Part shown: piece after piece, positions 20,896 to 30,776 of the stretch
Layout: the number at the start of each line of letters is the position of its first letter
How positions within the stretch are numbered: position 1 is the stretch's first letter
From: Puccinia triticina
Taxonomy: Eukaryota; Basidiomycota; Pucciniomycetes; Pucciniales; Pucciniaceae
Reading direction: 5' to 3'
Length of the DNA stretch: 64,000 nucleotides
Assembly (NCBI RefSeq): GCF_026914185.1
Contig: NC_070560.1
Coordinates: 4,207,501-4,271,500, forward strand
Notes under the pieces: model-generated
The model's input: only the letters and a program-made list of their open reading frames with translations
The model's database searches: none
Told to the model about the DNA's origin: nothing
Made by a program: the position numbers and the translations under genes

Positions 20896-22445
20896 GCACA
20901 TGGCGCAGCTAACCAACCCTGTGACACTCCTGGCCAACAAGGAACTCAAGCTGCTCCCTGCTCTTGGACTAACAACCGCAACCGAGATGGGCTTTCGTCC
21001 CTTGACCTGATTGTGGAGTGGTTAACTGTTGAAGGCCGCTACAACATGTGGCGCAACTCCTTGTTGAGCAAGCAAGAGGTCGCTGAGATGATCAACAACA
21101 GTGGGGAGAGTTGTATGTGGCGGGGCATTGAACAACAGGTTTGCCTTTGTTTGCATGATGGCCGTCAACACATACTCATGCTGATTGGCTGCTATAAATC
21201 TCCCGGGTTACAGGTCACCACCCTTGAGAAAAATTTCTACGAGGCCCTGCCATGGAGAGAACAGACGGGCCAGGGCATCTTGGACAAAGCTGATGAGCTT
21301 GCCCGTCAAGCTGGTGGAAACCCCGGAGATCCTGAGGCGGAGGATTTTTTTGGCAATGCGGTCAACCAAACCAAGGCGGCTATACACAAGAAATGTTTAT
21401 ATTTCTTTGAGCTTGAACCTGTGATGATTGATTGGCCTTCAGCCATCCCCTTGAACAACTATGAACAAGGGGACAACAATGAAAACCTAGCGCGTGTGTT
21501 GAGTTTTGCCATTGACAGCTCTGTGAAAGGAGGTGCCTCTTCTTAGTTCATTGAGAATCTCTGCGTCCTGCTCATTAGACATCATCCTTTTCTGCTCATT
21601 GACTTCCCCTTTACTCCTCACTCTTGCTTCCACTCCTTCCTCAAACCTCATCATTGCTCCCCTTCTCTTCACCATTGACTTCGTTGACTTCCTCACGTCA
21701 TCCTGTCTCAACTTATCAACTTTTTCAACACTTCTCTTTACGCTCTGTCTCGACTTCGATCAAGAGCTCTCCAAACTCAAACGGCTCACTGCTCCAATTT
21801 GGTGAGACTCAAACACAGACTACCAACCAACCTCAGGCTTCCAAATCCATCCACCTTTGGCTGATCTCTCTATCTGTTATCTCCCTCTATGTTATAGTGT
21901 CCTTGTCTCCATCACTTTATTTCTTATTGGTTGTCTGTTCATCTCTCTATCAACCTGGTGGTAAATTTCTTTCACTATTCATTGTTTTCCATTCACTTCT
22001 CATCTGACCTTGTTTTATCCCAGTCCAATTCTTGTTTTCCAGCAATAAAGTCTTAGATTTCACAGCGTGGTCTCAACCTAGACCAGAACAGGAATCCCAA
22101 TCATCCCACTACCCCAGATCAATGAAGCAACTCTGAGGGAGGTGGAAACGATTCCCTGGTTAATACTCTCTGACAGCCCTCTCCGGACTTCACCCAAACG
22201 TTGCCGGCCGCAGATAGACCCAAGCCCAAGGCCCCGGTGGCCACTGGCAATCAGACTCCAGCTCCCTCTACATCTGTTTGGGCGGCCTCAATGCAAGCTC
22301 TGGCCTCCCAACAACCCAACAATCAAGGTCAGCGCCAAGAGAATTACCGACCAACTGTTTCCATCCCGGGAGGAAATGGCGGCTCAAACCTCTGCGGAGC
22401 TTGATTTGAATCACAAGCGCTTACAGACCAACAATCAGATGGTTG

Positions 22446-23266
22446 TGTGAGAATTGCAAGACTTAAGGGTTTATTTCATCTTTAGGTCAGCTCATGGTGG
22501 TCTACATGAGTGTAAGGAGAAAATGAGAAAAAGACAGGCTATAGATGTACCTTAAGGGCAGTGGTAGGCAGTGGATAACTGTTCTAAATGAAACAGCACA
22601 AGTATGAAAACAGGGAATAATGAAAAAGAAAAGATACGATCGTGGTCTGAGAATGACAAGGGTGCGGTACGAGGTCGTTGCAAAACTGCCGATGATAACA
22701 AAAAGAAACTGAGTGTTTGCAGTCGGAGATAAGGATGAGTTGATTGATGAGTAGCGTATGAGTCGATGTGAAGTGGGGGTGTTGTGGAATGTGGGATATG
22801 GATGGAGTGGGACGGCTGAAGAAGCTGAGAGACAGGATCATTGGGTTAGCTTTTATGTGCATTTTGCCTCAGCCAGGTGGAACATCTGTGCTGGTTAACG
22901 TACTGGCTAAGGGTCCGTTGCCAGCCCATTTACATGGGTCCGGTCCAGGCCACGGATGGTGAAACACGACTGGTTGCAGAGGGGTCTACGTCCATACTGT
23001 CTTCTTCTGTGCAGGACGGTAGGTAGGGTGAATTAGTATTGACTCTTATCATCAAGGCTGGTTTTGTCATTGGTCTGGTTTGAGTCAATGAAAGAAGGAG
23101 ACTTACTGGTTTTGGTCTGGTCAGAAGGTGTGTCAGGGCCGTTGGTCAAGGCGCAGATGGCGGTGGCGGTGGCTGCCGAGGCGCTGGTAGTGGCGAGGGT
23201 TGATGAGGCTTGGTCGGAGCAAGGTTCATCATTCGGGGGACTCAAGCCCGAACTCAAACTCTGACA
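22446..23266 (-). repeat. Copia 3' LTR (short form, 821 bp)
   Basis: It starts TGTGAGAATTGCAAG and ends CAAACTCTGACA on the plus strand. It matches both ends of the 5' LTR (28607-30356) closely but lacks about 930 bp present there between 'aaagatac' and 'ggtctgagaatg'. Confidence 0.9.
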
Positions 23267-26053
23267 GTCTGCCGTGCTTCGTGCGTCGGAGCGCGAAGCA
23301 ACAATGCTGAAAGCGTCTTTTGCGAGAGTTTTCAGCGCTTGAGGGATCTTGCTGCGGCCTACCGGCTTGGTGAGAAAGTCCGCTGAGTTGTTGCACGAGG
23401 GAATGAATTTGAGGCTGATGACTTTGTTCTGGATCAGTTCTCGCACAAAGTGTAAGCGGAGATCCATATGCTTCGCTCTGAAGCTGTTCTGGCTGATTTG
23501 ACTGTGCGCCAAGTCGATGGCACCGCGGTTGTCGTGGTGATGACGGAAGGGCGACGTTCAAGATTGAGAGACACTTTGGATATGAGATTAGACATCCATC
23601 AAATCTCCTTGCTGGCTTCAGTCAAGGCTTTGTATTCAGCCTCCGTTGACAACAATGATACCGTGCATTGTTTCGTCGACTTCCAGGAGACAAGATGACT
23701 GTTCCAAATGACGATGTAACCGGTGTGCGATCGGCGGGTGTCTGGGCAGTTGCCCCAGTCCGCGTCCACCGAGGAGTATAATGGAGTGGCAGTGGATCGG
23801 GTGAAACTGATGCCACGGCTGGGGGTTCCCTTCAGGTAGCGGAAAACCTGCATAGCCGCTGAGTAGTGAGAGAGACCGGGGTTTTCAAGGAACTGCAAAA
23901 GTTTGCTGACGGCGAAAGAGATATCTGGGCGAGTCAAGATACTGAGGTAGTTGAGGGACCCAATGAGGGCTCTGTAGTTCACATGAAGGGGTTGTAAGAG
24001 GTCAACATCCTGTTGGGTTGCGCTAGAGAGGTGCTTCCTTGGGTCAAGAGGGCAAGATGCATCGGGCAGGCGATCGACGCCGAACTCAATACGTATTGCG
24101 ACTGATGGAGAATGAACCCGTTGTTGACCTGCTCCAGTTTCATGCCAAGGAGGAAAGACGCCTCGCCGAGGCATTTGATGGAAAACTCAGCTTGCATCTG
24201 GTTCTTGAAGCCTTCGGGATCCGTCCCGATGATGACCAGATCATCGACATGAGAGAAAATCCACAGAGGGCTGGGGGACATGCGCCAAAAAACACATGGG
24301 TCGGCTACCGAGATAGCGAAGCCGATTGTGACGAGGAAACTGCTGAGGCGTTTGTACCAGGCGAGTGAGGCTTGTTTGAGACCATAGATGGCCTTTTTGA
24401 GATGCAGCATGATGTTCTCGCCGGATTTATAACCAGGTGGGGGTAGCATGAACACGGTTTCTTCAAGGTTACAAGTGAGGAAAGCACTTTTTACGTCTAG
24501 CTGGTGGATTTTGAGCTTCCGGGTGACTGCATGCGAAAGGAGTACTCGAAGTGAGGAAGGTTTGCCGGTGGGGGCATACTTCATGTCGAAATTCAGGCCA
24601 TGCGTCTGCCGAAAACCCTGGGCGCAGATCCGAGCTTTGTACTCGGTGACTTGATTATCGGCGCCGAGCTTCTTCTTGTAAGCCCAAGTCAAGGGAATGA
24701 CGGCATGACTGGGTAGGCGGGGGATCTCTGTCCAAACCGAGTGCTCGTGCATGTTGCCAATTTCTTTGTCTTCAGCTGCTTTCCAGTGGTCACGTTCATC
24801 GCAGTGCATAGTCTGGAAGTGATTGCTTGGCTCAACTGTCATTGCCGAGTAGGTGACGGCGGAACGTCGAGGGTGGTTGATGATGTTGGATTGGTCGACT
24901 GCACTGGTGATGCGGGTGGGGTGAGGTCTAAGACGGAGGATCAGCCGTTGACGCGCTGGTAGGGGAGCCAATTGATTGGAGTCATCCTGGTCTGATTGTT
25001 CTTCATCGTCGTCGAGGTGCATGTCCGACCCATTGTCATGAACAGAAGCATCCTCCTCGTCGCTGTCATTGGTCGAAAGAGGCAGAGGAAGCGCGCCAGA
25101 GAAGTCGGGAAGTGGGTCATGAGGTGTGAGATCCGTGCTGGGCGTGAGAGCGGAGAGGGAAGGAAAGACAGATTTGTCAAAGTATGCGTTCCTAGTTTCA
25201 ATGATTTTCTTGTCGTCAGTCCGTACGATCCGGTATGCGGAGTAATCGTTGGTGCAGCCAATTAAGATACCATCCCAGGAGATGGAATCAAATTTGGTGG
25301 CGCGTAGTTGATTGGGTTTTATTGCCCAGGCTTTGCATCCAAAGGGTTGAAAGAAGGCCATGTTGGGGGCTTTGCCGAATAGCTGCTCGAGGGGGCTGGT
25401 CTTGCTTTTGGAGAGGGAGGGTAGGCAGTTCGTGGTAGCCATGGCGGTTAGGGCTGCTTCTCCCCACCACTCCTTGGCCAATCCCGACTGGACCATCATG
25501 CAACGAGCCATGTTGATTATGGTCTTGTTGGCTCGTTCCGCGATACCGTTGTGTTGAGGCGTGTATGGGGGGGATATGTTGTGCTGAATGCCGCTGCCGA
25601 CAAGGGTGTCGGAAAGCAAGCGGTTGCAGAACTCCCCACCACCATTGGTGACAAGCTTTTTGAGGGTTTTGCCAGTCTGTTGCTCGAAGAAAGTCTGAAA
25701 ATCGATGATGGCAGATGTGGCGTTGGATTTCTTTCCGAGGAGAGTTACGCTGATTTAACCGGTGTGCTGGTCTACCAGGGTCAAGAAGTAGCAGGACCCA
25801 GCGTTGGTCAATGGGGTGATTGGTCCAACAAGATCTCCGTGCACCACCTCAAGAGCAGCAGAGGTTGGGTCGAAGTGGTTCTTGAATGCGCTGCGGCTGA
25901 TTTTTCCTTTCATGCAAGGATCACAACAACCATCAATGACAAGAGAACGATCGGAGACCGCCTCTTGAATGCGCGCAATGCTTGCATGGCCAAGTCTGGC
26001 GTGCTACGTGCGGTATGGAGTGGTCGAGTTGGAGTGTGTTTTAGAAATAACCA
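23267..26053 (-). pseudogene. Copia pol: integrase, reverse transcriptase and RNase H, broken
   Basis: Reading the minus strand from 26053: the integrase zinc region (HARLGHAS, then CCDPCMK) and integrase core (HGDLVGP, NGGGEF, QHNGIAERANK) are interrupted by a TAG just before HARLGH and a TAA after QHTG. A long frame (25619-23979) carries the rest of integrase and the reverse transcriptase, including TEYKARICAQGF, LKIHQLDVKSAFLTC and IFSHVDDLVIIG (HVDD in place of the usual YVDD). A frameshift near 24090 moves the frame to 24174-23599, with SLNYLSILTRPDISFA, SSVDADWG and STEAEYKAL of RNase H. A TGA at 23599 and a one-base shift near 23545 precede the C-terminal ADFLTKPVG. The copy cannot make an intact Pol. 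Confidence 0.88.
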
Positions 26054-27292
26054 CACCAGGAAAAAAAAATAGTCACTTGATGACAAGTGACATCATGCCA
26101 GCTCCAGCGGGCTACCTACCATCTACCCACCATCTACCCATCATCTACCCACCATCTAACCAGTTTAAGAATTCCCACAGGAGATACTCAGTTTTTGCTG
26201 GGCACCACTGATCCCCATTTCTGGTCAGCTGATACTCAGCTTTAGCTCCCAGCTTATGCTCAGCTTTGGTGCCCAGCTCATGCTCAGCCTTGTTGCCCAG
26301 ATCAGAACCAGTTCTGGCCCAGCTTATTTTCAGCTTTATTCCAGTCATGGCTCAGCTTAGACTCAGATTAGGACTATCATTGGCCCAGCCAATGCTCAGC
26401 TTTGGACCAGTATTGGCTCAGCTGATTTTCAGCTTTGGATAAATCTTGGCCCAGCCAATGCTCAGATTCTGAGTCTGACCACTCCTGTAACAGCTTATGC
26501 TCATCTGTGGACCAGCCTTGGCTCAGCTGAAGCTCAGCTGTGGACCAACCTTGGCTAAAACAATGCTCAGCTGTGGACCAGCCTTGGCTCAGCTGATGCT
26601 CAGCTGTGGACCAGCCTTGGCTCAGCTGATGCTCAGCTGTGGACCAGCCTTGGCTCAGCTGATGCTCAGCTGTGGACCAGCCTTGGCTCAGCTGATGCTC
26701 AGCTGTGGAACAGCCTTGGCTCAGGTGATATTAATCTTTTGAATAGTCTCAAAAAATCTGATACTCAGCTTTGGAACAGCCTTGGCTCAGCCAATGCTCA
26801 GCCTTGTACCAGCATTGGCTCAGCTGATGCTCAGCTTTTGAAAATTTTTGGCCCAGCTGGTGTTAATCTTTGGAACAGTATTGTCCCAGCTGATCCTAAG
26901 CTCTGCACAAGCCTTTTCCAAGATGATGCTCAGCTTTGGACCATTGTTGGCTAAGCTGATGCTCAGATTTGGAATATTTTTGGTCCAGCTGACACTTGGA
27001 TTTGTTTCAGGCTTGGAATATCCAATGCTCAGCTGTGGCCCAGGCTCAGCCAATGCTCAGCTTTGGCCCAGGCTCAGTCAATGCCTACTGCTCAGCTTGT
27101 GATGAGCATCAGCTGTTCCTGGGGAAAAATTAGGATCAGCTGACTGTGCCACATTGAGTGCTCTGGTGCAGTCCTGCAAGCTCTACAAGTGCTGGTGGAG
27201 CAGACTTGGAGCAGCGCTGGAGTAGCTCTGGAGCAGAAACCAAAGCTGCATCATGTCACTTGCCATCAAGTGACTATTTTTTTTTCCTGGTG
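26054..27292. mobile_element. CACTA-like non-autonomous DNA element inside Copia
   Basis: It starts CACCAGGAAAAAAAAATAG and ends with the inverted sequence CTATTTTTTTTTCCTGGTG; the match extends over about 44 bp with about two differences. CCA lies on both sides (26051-26053 and 27293-27295). It is 1239 bp with no transposase. The subterminal part itself contains the dyad 'gtcacttgatgacaagtgac'. It interrupts the Copia between protease and integrase. Confidence 0.87.
26490..26740. repeat. 33-bp minisatellite in the CACTA-like element
   Basis: Units of 'ctcagctgtggaccagcctt' followed by 'ggctcagctgatg' repeat with a 33-bp period, about seven copies; those at about 26565-26710 are nearly identical. 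Because 33 is a multiple of three, the array gives a repetitive open frame (26497-26742), which I do not regard as a gene. Degenerate copies extend on both sides from about 26220 to 27090. Confidence 0.85.
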
Positions 27293-28538
27293 CCAGGGCA
27301 GTGGATGCAGGGATTGGACCAACACAAGTTTTCAGTTCAAAGATATTGTTGCGGTTTGAGCAGTGAAAGGTGAATTTGCTGTCAATGATAACTGTGCAGA
27401 CGTCCGAAGTCTTGATGATTGACAACAAGTGTTGGAGCAAGCAAACCATCGAGAGAAGAGTCCTAGACAAGCCTGGAACAAAGAGGGAATTCTCAAGAAA
27501 GAGAATGTTGCCAAGGGAGTCGACGATCTTGGCCGTGCCAATCTTGAAAGCCGTTAGGTCGATGGAAGCTTTGCCGGTGCTAATGGGGATGTTACACTCT
27601 GAGGTTTTGGTGAAGAAGGCGATATTGTTGAACATGTGGTGAGAAGCGCCAGAATCAAGGACTGCTGCAAGCTTGTTCATTGTGACATTGAGTAGGCTGG
27701 CTGTCGTGATGTTGGCAAAGGCGGGACGTTCGAATTTGGATGGAGGCGTGCTGTTCCCTGGTTGGCCGGTGGCTGCCGAGTGATGTTGCGCAGGCTTGGC
27801 AGGAGGATCTCGAATAGGCCAAATCTCAGGATACAATGCCCCAAATCTCTCCTCCGAATGCATGGCCAAGGGGTTATGCATCTTCTTACATCTAGGCGGA
27901 GGCCTGCTCCTGGTGGTAAGGGCTGTAGCCGTTCTGTCCGCCGGGAGTCTTCTGTTTGGAGGTTCTTCTTCTTCAGCAAGGTCCTTGAGTAGATCCATGA
28001 GATGCATGTGATTGTTGTTCATGTCGGGGTCGAGGGCAAAGGAGTCGGTTAGAGCTCGGCGGCTGTTGGCAAGTTTACCAATGATGTAACCGCATATGTC
28101 ACGGCTCTGCATGGGATGGCCAATTGAAGCAAAATTGGTGAGGCATTGCTGGACCTTATCGAGGAAGTTGAGCATGTGTCCTTGATACTTCACGTTTTGC
28201 CAGTCCGCAGAACATCGGTTGAAACAAATGGTGGTGTATCGGGCGAACCGCTTGGAGATCTTTGTCCACAGGAGATAGCCGCTGTCTTTGTTCTCTTCAG
28301 TGACAATGTCCACAAAGAGTCGGTTGGAGAGCTTCATGGCAATGACACTGGCGGAGTCGTTAAGCTGTTTCTTGACTGCTCGAGCTGGATTAGCCACGGG
28401 TGCTACGGTGATGGTTGTCCATAGATCCTTATTCTTCATGAAGTTGCGCATGCACAAGGACCAGAGGGGGTAGTTGATGTCGCCTTCTAGAGTGGGGAGA
28501 CAGGCGAGTTCTTCCTTGGATGCGATTCTGCTGGCCAT
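27293..28538 (-). pseudogene. Copia Gag and protease region
   Basis: The first ATG in the minus frame is at 28538 (ACGAAATGGC). The N-terminal part has the Copia Gag fold pattern (EGDINYPLWSLCMRNFM; later VKYQGHMLNFLDKVQQCL). A zinc-knuckle-like stretch, RCKKMHNPLAMHSEER, has lost its second cysteine. The protease motif VLDSGASHHMF is intact near 27680-27650. The frame then runs into the CACTA-like insertion at 27292, so Gag-protease is separated from integrase. Confidence 0.85.
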
Positions 28539-28606
28539 TTCGTCGCTGCCCTTGTGAGTCTGACGGTTAGTGAAATCACTGTTGGAGTTTGCCAAGACTG
28601 TAAATC

Positions 28607-30356
28607 TGTGAGAATTGCAAGACTTAAGGGTTTATTTCATTTTTAGGTCAGCTCATGGTGGTCTACATGAGTGTAAGGACAAAATGAGAAAAAGACAGGC
28701 TATAGATGTACCTTAAGGGCAGTGGTAGGCAGTGGATAACTGTTCTAAATGAAACAGCACAAGTAAGAAAACAGGGAATAATGAAAAAGAAAAGATACAA
28801 TATGGAACTACTCTGAGGGAAGAATAGAGCTTGAGAGGGATTTGGTGCTTGAAGGGCTGCCTCTCAGGGGAACAAGAAAAAGAATATAAGAGTATGGACT
28901 CTTAAGGAAAGGTGTGGCTATGGAGATTCTTGAGGTATGTCTAAGTGTTTACTTTCTAATAATCTAATAGCAAGGTAAAGGTAATGTAAAGTCTGTCCAA
29001 CCTGATATATTTGGCATAGACTTATCAAGCTTGTCCACTCTGATTTAATGGCACAAGCTAGGCTAGTGAATGGTGACCAGTGATCTGGATTGCTGGGACA
29101 GGATCTGATGGGGAACAAAAGGTAGGGCCAAAGAGGGCAGACTATATACAAAATATTATGGGGCTGAGTTGTGGTTGGAAGAAAAGATGAAACAGTGAAA
29201 ATTCTCAATCAAGGGGCTGAGGCTGAAACTGCTATGGGGATGAAAAGTTCTGGAATGAGGCTGGAATGTGGAGAGACAATGAAACATCAGAAGAAAGGGA
29301 TTACATGTCATATGAGTGGCTGAAAAGGGAAGGGCTGAAACCAAAGGGGACAAGGGTTAAACAATATGGGATCTCCATGGTTATTACATGTGTGGCTAAT
29401 TCCAAATTGGGGTTGTTATACTGGATTGGGAAGAGAGAAAAAGATGATGAATATCCAGGGTCTTTCCTAATAGTCTGGCTCTGTCTGATGGGTGACTTTC
29501 TCCCACTTGTGCCTAGCTGGGTGCTTGAGGATTATTGAGTTGGTGTAGGTGGGTATCCAGAAGGTGGGGAAAAAGGGTGAAGAGAGAATGGGGGGCCTGT
29601 TGATGGGTATGAGTTGTCCTGGCCTTGGTCCTTAAGGGAGGTGGGTGCTTGAGTATTCCAGAGAGGGTTATATTGAGGGGAAAAGACTTTGATTTTGGTG
29701 CCATATTCAGGATTGGCTTACCACAACGATTGCGGTCTGAGAATGACAAGGGTGCGGTACGAGGTTGTTGCAAAACTGCCGATGATAACAAAAAGAAACT
29801 GAGTGTTTGCAGTCGGAGATAAGGGTGAGTCAATTGATGAGTAGCGTATGAGTCGATGTGAAGTGGGGGTGTTGTGAAATGTGGGATATGGATGTAGTGG
29901 GACGGCTGAAGAAGCTGAGAGACAGGATCATTGGGTTAGCTTTTATGTGCGTTTTGCCTCAGCCAGGTGGAACATCTGTGCTGGTTAACGTACTGGCTAA
30001 GGGTCCGTTGCCAGCTCATTTACATGGGTCCGGTCCAGGACACGGATGGTGAAACACGACCGGTTGCAGAGGGGTCTACGTCCATACTGTCTTTGTCTGT
30101 GCAGGACGGTAGGTAGGGTGAATTAGTATTGACTCTTATCATCAAGGCTGGTTTTGTCATTGGTCTGGTTTGAGTCAATGAAAGAAGGAGACTTACTGGT
30201 TTTGGTCTGGTCAGAAGGTGTGTCAGGGCCGTTGGTCAAGGCGCAGATGGCGGTGGCGGTGGCTGCCGAGGCGCTGGTAGTGGCAAGGGTTGATGAGGCC
30301 TGGTCAGAGCAAGGTTCATCATTTGGGGGACTCAAGCCCGAACTCAAACTCTGACA
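28607..30356 (-). repeat. Copia 5' LTR (long form, 1750 bp)
   Basis: It shares its first ~195 bp and last ~620 bp with the 821-bp 3' LTR. The extra segment (about 28802-29733) has no partner in the window. No terminal repeats or duplication mark the segment as an insertion, so loss from the short LTR is the simpler reading. Confidence 0.85.
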
Positions 30357-30776
30357 GGTTGATGCCAACATTGCACTTGTCAATGTGGTAACTGAGGGAC
30401 TGGCACCAGCCCCCAGTGATTCCAATCAAATTGCACTTCAGAGGCGCCAGCTGGAACTCAATGTTCAGATCCGAGAACTGGAAATCCAGCACGCTCGGGC
30501 GGCTTTTGAGGCGGAGCAAGCATCTGGTGCAGCTTTTACACAAGCAAGGATGCTCCAGGACTTCATCCAATCGGGATTGACACCTGCCAAGGCTCGCAAC
30601 ATGACAGATGAAGTACTCGGTGTAGTCGGATCGGGCCCGTCGGCTGACTCCAATGAATAGCTTTGTTAACCCCCCCCCCTTTGGCTACAACATCAAATCA
30701 ATCCTGAAGAATCCCACAACTTTCTTCCTTGCTCTTGCTGCTTTCTTTTCCCATTTCTTCCATGTTTTTTTCTCAA

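Larger units (their letters stand above)
22446..30356 (-). mobile_element. Ty1/Copia retrotransposon, degenerate
   Basis: The LTRs read TGTGAGAATTGC..CTCTGACA on the plus strand. The flanks are GGTTG on both sides (22441-22445 and 30357-30361). The internal order on the minus strand is gag, protease, integrase, reverse transcriptase, RNase H, as expected for Copia. The element is 7911 bp including a CACTA-like insertion (26054-27292). The coding region has several stops and frameshifts. Confidence 0.92.
20237..30660 (+). pseudogene. Harbinger Myb/trihelix-like partner protein, disrupted
   Basis: The ATG at 20237 starts a Gly/Arg-rich N-terminus (RGRRGG..GGARGGRGAR). It stops at codon 9 (TAA, 20261), continues in frame to the hAT-like MITE at 20415 and resumes in frame at 20903. 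The segment to 21546 contains the DNA-binding region (LDLIVEWLTVEGRYNMWR near 21000-21060), then a helical region ending GILDKADELARQAGG and a later KAAIHKKCLYFFELEPVM block. A pyrimidine-rich stretch (21547-22141) may be intronic. A further frame (22376-22445, AAQTSAELDLNHKRLQ) is cut by the Copia and continues in phase after it (30362-30660; helical, LQRRQLELNVQIRELEIQ). Harbinger elements need such a protein alongside the nuclease to bind DNA. The family assignment rests on pattern recognition and on the convergent transposase. The nonsense codon and the insertions make this copy non-functional. Confidence 0.65.

Noticed and set aside
26497..26742. Repetitive protein from the CTCAGCTG array
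   Set aside because: The frame is open only because the 33-bp unit is a multiple of three; it lies in a non-autonomous transposon.
26040..27295. CRISPR-like array
   Set aside because: Regular repeats are present but have no unique spacers and lie in a eukaryotic transposon.
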